Source: Physcomitrium patens (Eukaryota; Streptophyta; Bryopsida; Funariales; Funariaceae). Taken from it: a stretch of 64,000 bases of DNA. The DNA is taken from positions 7,127,164 to 7,191,163 of the forward strand of contig NC_037269.1 in assembly GCF_000002425.4 (NCBI RefSeq). Reading direction: 5' to 3'. Below, one piece after another: positions 1-12,060 of the stretch; position 1 is the first letter of the stretch; each line of letters opens with the position of its first letter. The notes beneath the pieces are model-generated. The model was not told the DNA's origin, made no database searches, and saw only the letters and a program-made list of their open reading frames with translations. The position numbers and the translations under genes were made by a program.

Positions 1-1160
1 TTGTCAAAGATGTGAGGTTGTTCAATTCATTTGGCAATGATGTCAAGCTTGAGCATTCATTCATTCTTAAGGTAGTCAAAGATATGAGGTTGCCCGATTC
101 ATTTGGCAATGATGTCAAACTTGAGCACCATTGAAAATTTAAGGTAGTCAAAGATTTGAGGTTGCCCAATTCATTTGGCAATGATGTCAACTTATTGCAC
201 CACCCTATATGTAAGGTAGTCAAAGATGTGACATTGCCTATTCATTTTGGTAGTGTGTCAAGCTTTGAACACTCCCTTATATTTAAGGTAGTCAAAGATG
301 TGAGGTTGCCCAATTCATTTGGCAATGATGTCAAGCTTGAACACCCATATATATCTAACATAGTCAAAGATGTGAGGTTGCCCAATTCATTTGGTAGTGT
401 TATCAAGCTTGAGCACTCCCTTATATTTAATGTAGTCAAAGATGTAAGGTTGCCCAATTCATTTGGCAATAATATCAAGCTTTTACAACACTTCATATTC
501 AAGGTAGTTAAAGATGTGAGCATGCCCAATTCATTTGGTAATAATGTCAAGTTTGAACACCATTCCATATTTAACGTAGTCAAAGATGTGAGGTTGCCCA
601 ATTCATTTGGCAATGATGTCAAGCTTGAACACCCATATATATCTAAGATAGTCAAAGATGTGAGGTTGCCTAATTCATTTGGTAGTGTTGTCAAGCTTGA
701 GCACCCCCTTATATTTAAGGTAGTCAAAGATGTAAGATTGCCCAATTCATTTGGCAATGATGTTAAGCTTCCACAACTCTTCATATTTAAGGTAGTTAAA
801 GATGTGAGCATGCCCAATTCATTTGGTAATGATGTCAAGCTTGAGCACTTATTTATAATTAAGGTAGTCAAAGATATGAAGTCGCCCAACTCATTTAGCA
901 ATGATGTCAACCTTGGTTTTTGTTCAATATGTCTTCTTTCTTCAACAAAACCTTCAATGCTACAATATAGGCTTGATATTCTCTCCAAACATTCCCATAG
1001 ATACCTTCTATGTTTGATATAGTGTCAATATCTTAGAAACAATCATTAGATTGTTTCATACTAGTTAGATATCTTTCCTTCCATATACATGGTGGTGTAT
1101 ACCTCAATATATTTCTTGATCAACTCCAAAACATATGCCATACTCAATTGCTCACAAATT
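1..1160 (-). pseudogene. LRR-array gene relic, runs off left edge
   Basis: On the minus strand 242-988 translates to a 248-residue open stretch made almost wholly of 24-residue leucine-rich repeats of the LxSLPNELGNLTSLTTLxI type, about nine units. At 242-250 an extra A followed by a one-base loss a few bases on gives an in-frame TGA and restores the frame, after which at least three more LRRs continue to base 1. On the 5' side (about 950-1160) the minus strand encodes a non-LRR module (LTSMK, then WRExQAY-like residues, then a KNQ end) that is broken by stops and frameshifts and is out of frame with the LRRs. The same module occurs at 25.2-25.4 kb, where it leads into a kinase relic, so the ancestor probably had module, kinase and LRRs, and the kinase part is missing here. 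LRRs are protein-interaction surfaces; the partner is unknown. Pseudogene status is inferred from the breaks; a short functional LRR protein cannot be excluded. Confidence 0.75.
300..875 (-). repeat. Higher-order 288-bp tandem duplication inside LRR array
   Basis: Bases 300-587 and 588-875 align end to end without gaps as two copies of a four-LRR block (4 x 72 bp). Variant bases in each 72-bp unit recur in the same order, for example the unit spelling tggtagtgtt and the unit starting gtgagcatgcc, showing that four LRRs were duplicated together. Confidence 0.8.
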
Positions 1161-1204
1161 TTCCAATATTCAACCTGTTCATGTTCACATACATTCACAA
1201 AAGT

Positions 1205-1290
1205 ACATTAGATTTACTTTCTTGACTATTCTACACTCACAATTGTACATTACATTTACTTTCTTGACTATTCTACACTCTCCTCTCTAC
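1205..1290. repeat. 42-bp tandem repeat, two copies
   Basis: The stretch acattagatttactttcttg and its continuation starts at 1205 and recurs at 1247 with one change near the start; a decayed third start follows. It lies just upstream of the LRR relic on the minus strand. Confidence 0.6.
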
Positions 1291-2115
1291 ATTGCTAGAG
1301 CAAGCATATCATCTTCTATCCTACACAACACATGTATCTTTCTAGCAATACCCAGGTGCTCAAAGAAGAGAACCTATAATTCACTACGATAACGTCCATC
1401 ATGTCCACCTAATGAATTGGCGTACCCATTCCAAATCAGATGCAGATCCTGCGTTTTGTACAAGTACCTTCGGCACATTTTACTATGATCTCATACATCT
1501 GCACAAGCATTTGAAACATGCGACTGCCCACAACATTCACCTCATAAGAAAGTGTGTCCACAGACGGAGCAGTCGACGCTGGTGTGAACGATAAGCTTAA
1601 AGGATACCGCACATGCACTAGTGGAGGAGGAAATCTGCTCATAAACAAGCTCCCGAATAAAAAATTCGCACCCACATCAGTTCCACTTGCGTACTCCTGG
1701 AACTTCCGTAAAACCGGACGCCGTGATAGTGACAAATTGTTATGATCTTTCAAAAAAGACAATTGCGCAAGTAAACGTCATCGATGAGAAACTAAGAACG
1801 TGAATGAAGTTACCAGTACAACACTCTGGTTGAAAGACGTAACAAATTTTGGAAGCCAACCATCCGTGAAATTTCCGAGCACAGATTCCGACCACTCGGT
1901 GACATCTTCATTACGGACGAGATGCTGATCATGGAACTACCCATGTGAAACGGGAATCAATACATTAATTGTTTCTTTCAGGCACCAGTTTTTCAACCCA
2001 ATGAATTATGAAGCCATCAAGGCTTGAAATTTCAAGGTGTAAATGGTTTAACGGTCAACTAAGTTAATTTTCTCGTCCAATCCCAGGCAAACTACATAAT
2101 TGTTTCGATCTATAC

Positions 2116-2134
2116 GGGGAGGGGAGGGGGGGGG
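2116..2134 (+). repeat. G-run, possible G-quadruplex
   Basis: Three G-tracts of 4, 4 and 9 guanines separated by single adenines; the last tract can supply the fourth run needed for a quadruplex. Confidence 0.5.
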
Positions 2135-3048
2135 TGCACTAGTTGAACTGGATATCAAGCACGATAAGCAGTTCTTGCTGAATTGAGCTCCTACCTCAAA
2201 AGATTCAGATTCAATATCACCAGCTCAGAACTTCATTGACTCAGACAACCTAAAATTGCTTCAAACCAGAAAGTAGACCGTCGGCAGAAAGAATCCATGT
2301 TTGCGTTTCCAAATAGCATGATGCAGGGATAACCTGAAATGATCTGTGACTGCTTTAAGGCTAGCTAGGTATGTAGTTGACAAACATATAGCTACCCACA
2401 GCAACGAAAGTGACACGGTACAGATCGATAGACCCTCGTTCCTGATAAAAAAGCGCACTCGCAAACAATAAAACGAAATTGCATGTAGACCCTCCTAACT
2501 AGAAACGAAGTGCTGATGTCAAAACGTATCAGCCTACGGTCACTTAAGTTTCAACTCGACATAAGAATATGCATTTGCAACGTTGGACCTAAGAATTGGA
2601 AACAATCAAAGTTGGGAAGCATACGGCACACGAACCCGGGGCTGCCAAGAGATCCCCAGAACGCCATGAAATCAGGCAAGTGGAGGAGTGTTGAGGAGTT
2701 AACAGACGAGGAATGTGAGAGAGCAGGTTCGGATGGGAACTGTGAGGCCCGGTTCACCGCAGAGAGAGGAGGGAGCACTGTGCAGAAACAGAGATCGAAA
2801 GAGCAAGAGAAGAGAAGATAGGTGAGAAGAGCATACATACCTGGGACGCAGGCAGGCAGGGAAACGAGAGGCGAGGGAAGGGGCAAGTTGCAGTGCAAAT
2901 GACGTTTGGGTGGAGATGGCAGTGATGCGTTCGTAAGATTACAGGCATCGGGAAAGCGAAGGGGTGGCGAGAGTCACGAGAGCAATAAAGAAGGAGGAAA
3001 TGAGCGGAGGGGGAGGAGGACGGCACGGCAGTGCAGGGAAGAGCAGAG

Positions 3049-3090
3049 TTAGGGCTAGAGAGGGAGGGAGGGTTAGGGGTAGGGGTAGGG
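3049..3090 (+). repeat. G-rich tract with telomere-like units
   Basis: Contains gggagggagggttagggg followed by taggggtaggg, so more than four G-tracts of at least three with loops of 1-3 bases. A second short piece, ggttagggttaggg, lies at 3343-3356, and both are followed by a similar gaggggcat string, so the two are probably diverged copies. Too short and impure for a true interstitial telomere. Confidence 0.55.
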
Positions 3091-3600
3091 ACGAGGGGCA
3101 TATTGTAAGCTGTCAAGGCCGCAAGACCAGATGAGGAGACGCAGCTAGACCGATTATAGATGATGGCATTGATGCATTTCCACTCAACCCAACAAAGTCG
3201 TCACCTCGACTTTCCTCACTCACTCTCTCATTGCTGTGCTGTTAATCCCCCTCCCTCCTTCGGATGTGTGCTTCCACCAGCATTCACGCCTTCGATGATG
3301 TGGTATTGATTCCATTGCTGTTTGCGTTGCCAAGTCTCCTTCGGTTAGGGTTAGGGAGGAGGGGCATCATAAATCTGCATCTTCGTTTGTTGCATAAATC
3401 TGCTACACTGCATTGCATTTCGACCCATCATGTTTGTCCTTCTGTAATCACATTAATGTCCTTCCACAATGAGCACCTATTGCATTGTAAGCCCAACTCA
3501 GAACACTATGGGCTTTCTACAGGTTTTGAGGATTTAAGAATTTCCATATTGTTCATGAAATTATTACATAAAACATCATTTCCACTCATTTAATATAAGG

Positions 3601-3868
3601 CTCCAGTGCATAGAATTCTTTCATCATCCAAAAGGATCAAACACCACATTATTTGTTTGACTTGGTCTAAATTTTTTGATTCAAAATTTTAAAAACTTAT
3701 GAATTTTGAAAAGATTTGTTGTTCTTATCAATTTCTTTTGCAAGAATACAGTCCTTTCTAGCTACTTTCAAGTTAGTATTACGAAAACAAATGTTTCTTT
3801 TGAAATAAATTTTTTATATTTTTACTTTTAATATTTAATTTTTATAATTTCATTTGTTTTTATGTTTG

Positions 3869-3904
<36 letters not shown>

Positions 3905-5008
3905 CATTTTTGATTTCGGGACAATCTCTTTTTATTTCAAACAGAAAAAAAAAATCTATTTCACATATATACAATTTTTAATTTTTAAGTTCAATTAAAC
4001 TAATAAATAAAATATTTACTTATGTATTTTTTGATAATTATAAAAAAATGTGCTAATTGTAAAGAATAACACAAATAATGATTGTTATCTCTTAAAAAAT
4101 CTTCAAAGTTACATAAAAGTAAATAAGTTTAAATACTTATATTTTAAAGAGAGCATTGTTTAAATGTTTTTGATATAGACAAACAAAACATGTATCCATT
4201 TCATCTTTATTTGTATCAACTTCTAGGCTAAATGTTTGTATGCCTTTTGTTTTGCAAGGAATTCATATAATGATATCATTTTTATAGTGTTGTATTCTTA
4301 TTATAAATCATCATTATTTAAAGAATGTCATAGTATCAAGTTAAAAAACACATACAACAACAACAACTTTAAAGTGATATTTAAGGTATATAAAATATTA
4401 TAAAAAAACTATAAAAATATATAGTTTACACTTTTATTTATTTTAGGATTCCAAATAATGACTTAATTAAAATTAACAGCAAGGAATCATAAAATAATTA
4501 AAATACAACTATGTAAAGTAAAATTAATAAAACATGGTTTTTATAAATCTTAAATAATATATATGTATATTAAGCTTGTTATATATATATATATATATAT
4601 ATATGTTTATTTATTTATTCTACTATATATATACTTAAATACAATATCTTAAACTGCTATAATATTTTGGTAGTCTTGGAGCCACTTTAAAAAAAGGTTT
4701 TTGATAAACTAATAATTGTTGTATTTAGATTAGCAAAAAGATGACAAAAATTGTTTGAGTTTTGTGGAATAGGTCAAGCATGGATAGATAGAAAATCGTT
4801 ATCTTAGACAGAAGTTTCTTAGTTACTCTTTCTTATTGCTAATCTAATAGTATTTTTTCTTCTTTGTCCTAAGCATGGTCACCAATTTTTCTTGTTCATG
4901 TATGATATGTACTTCTATAAACAATTGTTTCTTCAAAGATTTCTTTTTATACTATCTAACTATCTAAGTGTATTTTGCAAAAACAATTGGCACTATATTC
5001 ACTTATAC

Positions 5009-5040
<32 letters not shown>

Positions 5041-5298
5041 ATGAAATTAAAAAAATACTCTTGTAAATGATGTTTAATTTCCATAGTAATATTCAATTCA
5101 CAATTTATTTGGTGATGTAGCAAACCTTGTTATTAATTTTGTATGTTATTTTCACTTGTGGTATAATAATTCATAAATATTACTTCACATAAATGCATTT
5201 GAAAACTAGGGCCCCTCTTCTTATTTTTATCTTTTTAAATGTTTTTAAGAACAATTATTAATTTAAAGACATTGGTATAAATCCTGGTTTAGTAGAGT

Positions 5299-5335
<37 letters not shown>

Positions 5336-6555
5336 TATATATGAATGTGTGTGTCTGCATGCTTTTAATTAATTGACTTAAATTTAATTGATTTAAAAAA
5401 TTACAAAATTACAAAAATTACAAAGACTAAATTACTTAAATACCAATCAATCAATGGGTGTATTATTCTAGTTTTGAATTCTAATTTAATGTATGTATGA
5501 GTTTTTATTTATTTATTTATTAGGATTTTACAAATTGTATGAATTTAATATTTTGAAGAATATCTCAGTATAATTTGGAAAAAAATTGAAGACTTCTCAA
5601 CTGTTATTGAACTTTCAATGTAGTACGTCTGCGTCTGTATTGTTTTTAACTTTTGTGAAGGTTGTATATTAGATTGTGTATAGATGTTTCAGAGTTACTT
5701 TCAATAAATAAATAATATTTATATGGTGATAATTTTTTTATCTTAATTTGAAGTTATTTGTATGTTATGTAAAATAAGACTTTAAAAGTGTTCATGTAGG
5801 TGACTTATAAATTTGAATATTGTAATAGAAGACAATCTGCTTCTTGTTTACGTTGGGGTACAGACTGGTTGGTTAATTATCTTGATCCCTTTATTGTTTT
5901 ACAAAAAATAATACTTTCAAGCAGTATTTTAAAAAAAACACTCAAATCTAAACTGAGGAAATACGATGTTACTAGCTTTAGTATTGGAATGTATTGTAAA
6001 TGTTAAAAAAGTAAATGCTACAGTATTATGGGTATATAAACTCATTATTTCAACGTGATATTTTGATGTCATTCTTGTTATTAAAATGAAAAACTTGTGT
6101 TGTCTCTAAAAAATGCTTCAGTCATAATTTTTGTAACATCACAGAAAATGTTTTAGTAGTAATGTGGTTATTCTTGAATAAAACATTCTGGTTCTCCAGC
6201 ACTAGTAATCTTGAGTAGAATTCAATTTTAAGTCCAGGCTTATTAACTTAGTAAAAGAAGCTCTATTCTTTCTTAGTTTCTTCTTGAAATAAGGCTTACC
6301 AATCAACCAAATAGGATAGCCTTATATTTACTTTTCAATTTGTTTTATTCATAAAGTGTGCTACAATTATATATTAATTTTGTAAAGTTTTTGCCTTTCA
6401 AGTTTTAACCCAAAATACTTAATTACACCATCACACCAATATTTGTGGGCCATTCCATGTGCCCTTCCATATCTCTAATAATGAGTGTATTATTTGTTTT
6501 ATTTGTTGACTGCAATTGTTGTGGCTTTTAATAAAGAAAAGAATAAAAGAATAAA
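3601..6555. other. AT-rich intergenic tract
   Basis: No protein family seen in any frame. Holds (TA)n runs at 3872-3900, 4581-4604, 5010-5032 and 5303-5332 and many A/T homopolymers. Confidence 0.7.
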
Positions 6556-7278
6556 ATGATTCATGTACCCATTCGAGAGACTCTTAGACAAGTGATGTTG
6601 GTTGAAAATATTATCATTTTGCTGCAAAGTAAATTGAATGTTGGACTTAAGACAGTAGACCTGCAGTCAGTCGACTCATCCTTACTTCGATTCCTTCTTG
6701 ACATTGAGAATCCGTGTCCATCTGGCACATTCTTGATACACTAGTCACCACATGATATTGCATCTTCACATTAGGAGTGAGCACTATGAGACCCAGAAAT
6801 TCATAGGAGAAACTAGTTAACCATCTCAGTGAATACAAATCATAAAAAAGAAACACCGAATCTCAAGCATGAAACCGAATCAAGCAAGTACCCACTCAGT
6901 ACCCAATCTGTGTCTCCGCTTCCACAAACCCATCTCCAAATCCACCGATCCTAAGCATCAATCCTACTGCTGTGCATGTTTTCGTTGATCAGAAACATCT
7001 GCGCGTGTCTATCAAACCTAGTGCGAGAGGTCCTTTAGACTCAATATGAAACAGAGTGGGAGGTTTCCCTCGATTTTCTTTGATGGGTTCAATTTGAAAT
7101 CATTCATATTCTCCGGTCAATGATACATTCAATCAGAAAATGGAATTGAGAATCCACAAAAAGAGCTTGACTCGGCGAGAAAAGCCGCACTGCTTCCTGT
7201 GAATAACACCATATATTTACTTTCTAACGAACCTGCAGGCTCGATCCGAGCCTCAGGTTCACACCAACGGAACTGACT

Positions 7279-7323
7279 CCCAGCCACCAGGTTCGAGCCT
7301 AAGGCTCGAACCTGGTGGCTGGG
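7279..7323. repeat. Perfect 45-bp palindrome (hairpin)
   Basis: Two exactly complementary arms of 22 bases flank a single central A. The stem is GC-rich, so it could form a very stable hairpin or cruciform. A smaller imperfect-centre hairpin with arms ggctcg/cgagcc sits just upstream near 7239. It lies about 230 bp before the AMSH-like start codon. Function unknown. Confidence 0.85.
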
Positions 7324-7553
7324 CCAGGAACTCATCCAGTCGGGATCATTGCCGGGGAAGAGTGTTAGGGTTTCGCAGGCCCCTGTTTGGTGATTGTGCG
7401 CCTGGTTATGGCGATGCTGCGATCGTAGGAGTGATACGCAGGCTCAATTTGTGTGTCGAAGTAGAAGCGGGTGACGCTACAGTGCTTTGGCATGTTGGGT
7501 TTTCTCTGGGGTTGCTGTATGTTGCGTCTTGTGTGAGGGCGGGAGCGGTCACA

Positions 7554-7658
7554 ATGGATGGCACTCTGAACATTGCGCAGAGGACGAAGAAGGTGGATGT
7601 GGACAATCGACTGCCATTAAAGTATTATCACCGGACGGCAGAAAAACTTCTGAAGCAG
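7554..7658 (+). CDS. AMSH-like deubiquitinase, first coding exon only
   Basis: Thirty-five codons from ATG 7554 to a CAG|GT donor at 7658/7659. The peptide carries VDVDNRLPLKYYHRTAEKLL, which matches the start of the MIT-like N-terminal helix domain of plant AMSH proteins (JAMM metalloproteases that cut K63-linked ubiquitin chains in endosomal sorting; they act with ESCRT-III). The family continues with an IYREE-type helix and ends in a JAMM domain about 500 residues long in total. I find neither downstream, and the next large open frame (8270) is not AMSH-like and is out of phase with this donor. It is therefore an orphan exon: a truncated gene, an exon left after rearrangement, or a gene with a very long intron. 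An upstream in-frame extension to 7362 exists but does not look like AMSH. Confidence 0.6.
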
Positions 7659-8269
7659 GTGCCGGATCGGATCGCCGGTTTTTGGAGCAGCGTGATGGTT
7701 CTTGGTTGAAAATTTAGGGTATTTGTTGTTTAATTTGAAGAAGGTTCGCGGTGTGTAGTTTATTCGGGGCTGAATTGGGTGGGTTTCAGTCTCGAATTTT
7801 TCGAGATGCGGAGAATACTATCGATTACTACATTCTCCTGCTTCGATTTTCCAGGTAAATTGCGTGTTTGTCCAGTTTAGCAAGTGATTTGAAATTTGAG
7901 GGTTGGAAATGGATTACTTTTATTTTTATTTTGGTGTGAAGGTTTTAATGTTTTTGAATTTTCGGGTCAAGCTTTGCAGTTGGTTTCATGAGGAATTAGC
8001 CGTGACCTCTGCAATTTCTAACATACATGGCCATATATTAAGTATTAACGCTGTATCCAGCATTTAATTTGAGGTTATTATCTTCTGTCCACATGCATTG
8101 CATTGCATTACTTACGTGCAATATATAACTTGCACGATCTGTTAGCCTAAACTACAGATCGATTCATAGCATGAAAGAGGTACAAGGACTAAGTATATTA
8201 TCTTTGTAGAACTTTCGAAAGAACACTTCCGTGTAATTCAGATTATCCTTCCCCAGGTCGGGGTGACTT
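7659..8269. other. Non-coding stretch after AMSH-like exon
   Basis: Intron-like or spacer sequence with no recognised frame; a good polypyrimidine/CAG acceptor lies at 8256. Confidence 0.5.
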
Positions 8270-9979
8270 ATGAGAAGTTTGAATCCATTTCAAGCATCAG
8301 TTTCAAATGACGAGTTACCTGGTGAACAAGAGATGAAATGGATGTTAAGAGCAGCAATTACCTTTGACCCTGGGACCTTGACAAAAAATCTCGCAACCTT
8401 CACTGCCGTCGCCTTCTCTGCCACAGTCCTTTACGTCATGTTCAGCAAGATTAAGAGACCTCAATATCATCACATGGAAAGTCAAGTATCACTTTCCGTC
8501 GACGAGGATACATCTGATGAAGATCACACCTCTCAATGTGAGGTTCTAAGTCCAACCTCCATTGTTGGCTGTAGAAATGAAAGCTTGGAACCTGACAACG
8601 TGATGAGCCTTGGATTTCTGATTGAGGATATTGAACCTTCTCGCCGTCTCGACTCTTCTGTTCGCGTGAACACGTTCACTGAGGGACTCGAGAGTGAAAA
8701 CCTAACCATCATTGGAATTTCTGATTTAGAGATCCAATCTTCAACGGCTACTACGGCGTCTAGTTCCGGTGCAGCTTATGTTGATAGATCAGCTGGCAGA
8801 CTGTACAGCAGTACAGCAGAGACGAAAAAATTGACTTCCAATATGACACCGTTAAAAAATCCTTCCTCTGACTTCACCATGGTGTCGGAGGCTATCATTG
8901 ACAGGAACTTGGTGAGAAGTGGAGACTGGGGATCACAAATTCAGCCATCATCTAGTGCAGAATCTGGTCCCGGTTCATCTGACGATATCAACGAGGCAGC
9001 TGTCAAGTTGGCCGATTTAAGCGTGTGTGAGATTCCTCTAATTTAACGTCCATCTCATGCGAGTGGGGCACCAGTTCGTATTTCAAAATCTAATGTTGTG
9101 TTTACAGGATTGTCGACTTCTGATCAGCTGTTTTGTTTTTGTGAGAAATGCTGTGAAGCTCACAATGAACCTGGTTTGACAATAGAGAATGCTCACCTCC
9201 ATAATGAATATATTTCCACGAGAACCCAGGTAGATCTTTGTAGACGTCCTGAAGGTAAGTCATCTGAAAGAAGCCGGACATTATTGGATGGATGTGATGA
9301 AGATGGTGCAGAGGATTTTTGTTCCTTTGAAAAGGACGATGACCATGAGAGACATTGCGAGGGACACATACGACATCATACGAGGAAAAGTGTGCAAATC
9401 GTGCAAACGCTTCCTTCGCGGGGAAATTTCGATTGCTAAAGAGATAACGGAACATGAGAAAAGAGTATTTTCTCAGAAGAAGCATAGTATTGGAGGATCA
9501 GGATTTAGCAACTGGAAAATCCAGAATCGTGTACCCAAACCAGGGAAGAGGAAGATTGTGAAAGTATTAGCATCGGAGGGCCACAATTAACTGTTCGAAA
9601 AACAAGCATCGACATCCATAGCATATTAACAAAAGATACTAGACCCAGAGATTGTGATTCTCAGACTCAGACCTTATCAACTGAGGGATTGGGGTGTAGG
9701 GACATAGGTATCAGCACATCTGTAAACACTGCTTGTACCAGAAGGGGAGTGAGGGCCAGAAGATCCTTGAAGCAATCACATACCATGACCACGGAAGAAA
9801 CAAAGGAAGAATGCACCAGTTGTGTGCAATCCCATCCAAGGGGACCTCTTGAGCAGGCGCAATCTCCTCTCAAGGCACTCACAGAGACAAAACACCGGTT
9901 AAATATGTCCCTGCTTGAGCAATATGAATATTTGGAGCTGCTTGGTAACATTCTGGAGGAAGCTGCAAGTGAGTGTTGA
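8270..9979 (+). CDS. Unrecognised multi-exon gene, predicted single-pass membrane protein
   Basis: I do not recognise this family. ATG 8270 opens a 258-codon stretch; residues 41-58 form one hydrophobic helix followed by KIKRP, so a short N-terminal part, a membrane anchor and a long Ser/Thr/acidic low-complexity tail are predicted. The frame meets a TAA at 9044, then continues in the same frame to a textbook AAG|GTAAGT donor at 9254/9255. Joining this to the acceptor at 9524/9525 keeps the frame and gives a coding stretch to a TGA at 9977, or to a donor (A|GTGAGT) at 9968/9969 if more exons follow. The TAA could be removed by a short intron (donor near 9026, acceptor at 9074), or be a genuine break. 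Near the end an amphipathic Leu-rich helix (LLEQYEYLELLGNILEE) is visible. Exon limits are inferred. Confidence 0.45.
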
Positions 9980-12060
9980 TCATGTCCTCTGTCAATTTTT
10001 CTCCCCAGTTTCAGTGAGGTGACTGGTGTTGTCATTTGTATAGCCGTCACCTGCCATCCACAGAACACCAGTAAGTTCATAATTGCGCAATTCTTACTTG
10101 AAAGTCATCAGCTTCTTATAAAGCATATCCATCACCGTCATCTGTTTCTTCGGGTCTTGCTTGATGGTACCACATATCTTAAAATCACATAAAAAGCTTC
10201 AACAAGGACAAGACGAGTAGTACTTTTCAACATCCAACAATTTCGTTGGATGAATAACTGGCTTACCCTAGATCCAATTGATGAAATTTACTTCGAGAAT
10301 TGACTATGTCTACACAGTCGCTTGATGTGATTCAATCGCTGCTTGGGTGTAGTACCAGCAACCGTGAAGTGCAAATACTGCTACTTGCTGACAGGATTAT
10401 CAAAGTTCGAGTCAAAACCGAAGTAAGACAAATATGGGAAAGAGGGACGGGACGTCATAGAAATGTTTGGAGCACGTGTAGAGCAGCTGAATGGAAGGGA
10501 GGCTCCAAGACTTATACGTGTTGGAGGCAGAAGCAGACGGGCTCTCTTTCAATTACTTCGAAGTGATCACCTTTGTGTGAACCGAGAATTGTGTCTGCAC
10601 ATGCTTCAAGCTTCACTTCTGGTGGCACTAGTGGCACATACTCAATGACCTGTGCGTGTAGGCTATTGTGTAAATCCTTGCAGATAATCACCTTGAACGA
10701 CACATTGTTGACACTTTTTCAAAAGAAGAGGACATAAAAGAAAGAACAATAATTAAATAAAGAGTTTGATAACACATCGTATGTCACAGATCCACAAGCA
10801 TGTCCAACTGTGGAAAACGCAAATTCAAACCCTGATGGAGATCCTTATCACAAAAACACACCCATTTCTAGCCGTCAGAGTCACGGACAGCAGTTCGGAG
10901 AAACCCAGTGGTACAATTTCACTGTCGTCACAGACCTCACAAACTTCAAGTTGTATTATGTTTTAAACTGTCCCAAAATGTCATGTCTCCTATTTTTCTC
11001 AGGGACATTGAAAAGCAATTGGTAAGATGAATGAGAAAGCTTCAAGTGCCAGGTCCTGAAACCGATTGCCAATTCAAACAGTCAGTGTATGTCTTTGAAA
11101 GTGATAGAATGGCACAGTAACATCTATTATGTAACATCTCCTGTTTCTGTGACGTCCAATGGGTTATGAGTGAACTTGAATCGATCTACCACCTAGCTCA
11201 TATTACATTTTCAAACCAAGAAAGTGAGAAGCGGGGTATCAAAGATTAACAAAGGTGCTCAACATTGTGATCGACACACTGCAGGTCAAGTCCTTGTGCT
11301 TATAGATTGTATAGAATTAATGTAGTTTTGAAACCTGCTTCCAAACAATAAATGAAAGTTGTTCATAAACTCCAATTTTGGTGTCTATATGCATTGATCA
11401 AGCCTCAAATTATGTGGCCCTATTGCACTCTATGTTGGACTTTCATGAACTAACAAGCCCTATACAAGAGCTTCTTGCAACATTGAATAAGTTCTACAAC
11501 ACTTCCACAATGCCAAATTCCGTGGACTTCTCTCTCTTCTTCCTTCTCTTATCTCTAATGCCAACCTAAACCAGCAACACTCATATAGTACTAGATTTGA
11601 TAGAAGACCTCTTTACAACATTGACATGCTGCAAATATTTCCTTGCAATGTTAAGAATATTTTTTTAGAATATTTCTTATAATATTAACATTGTTTAGAC
11701 ATCTCTACACACTCTATGTAGAAATGAAAGAATCAAATCACCTTGATGGTCTTTACAATCTTCTTGCCGATTGCAACATGCGAGATTTAACTTGCAAAGC
11801 TAGATAAGCTTAGTGCAATGACTCTTGTTGATCTTATGAATCCTAACATTGTATCTCCTTTGCACAAGCAATCACTTCATGCTCAACTAAGTACAAGGTT
11901 TTTAACTCAAGTACCTTACGGATATGTTCTTGTGCCAAAGTATCTTGCTAAAGTGACTTGCAGGCCGGTTCTTTTGCCACAACAACCTATGGGTTTTTCT
12001 TTAAAGCCTCCTCTATATTATATCTACTAATCTTTTGTATTTTGATTCTCTTCCTTTAAT
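9980..12060. other. Region with only weak open frames
   Basis: Possible small exons of the preceding gene lie around 10044-10071 and 10400-10422, where in-phase splice sites occur. Open frames such as plus 10463-10648 and minus 10512-10703 match nothing I know. Plus 11818-12030 is similarly anonymous. Confidence 0.3.

Larger units (their letters stand above)
1300..3600. other. Moderate-GC region without a convincing gene
   Basis: Base composition is gene-like, but open frames are short and show no recognised family. The longest candidates are minus 1436-1762 (108 residues) and minus 2754-3116 (120 residues, Pro/Ser/Cys-rich, low complexity across a purine-rich tract). They resemble translated promoter or UTR sequence more than protein. 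G-tracts are listed separately. Confidence 0.4.

Noticed and set aside
156-1022. 288-codon plus-strand open frame opposite the LRR array
   Set aside because: It is the antisense of the 72-bp LRR repeats; because the unit is a multiple of three and lacks stops on that strand, the frame stays open by repetition. The minus strand gives true LRRs.
3060-3360. Interstitial telomere
   Set aside because: Only a few mixed TTAGGG-like units, not the TTTAGGG arrays of plant telomeres.
7285-7315. GGTTCGAGCC strings resembling a tRNA T-arm
   Set aside because: They are halves of the perfect palindrome; no acceptor stem, D-arm or anticodon arm surrounds them.
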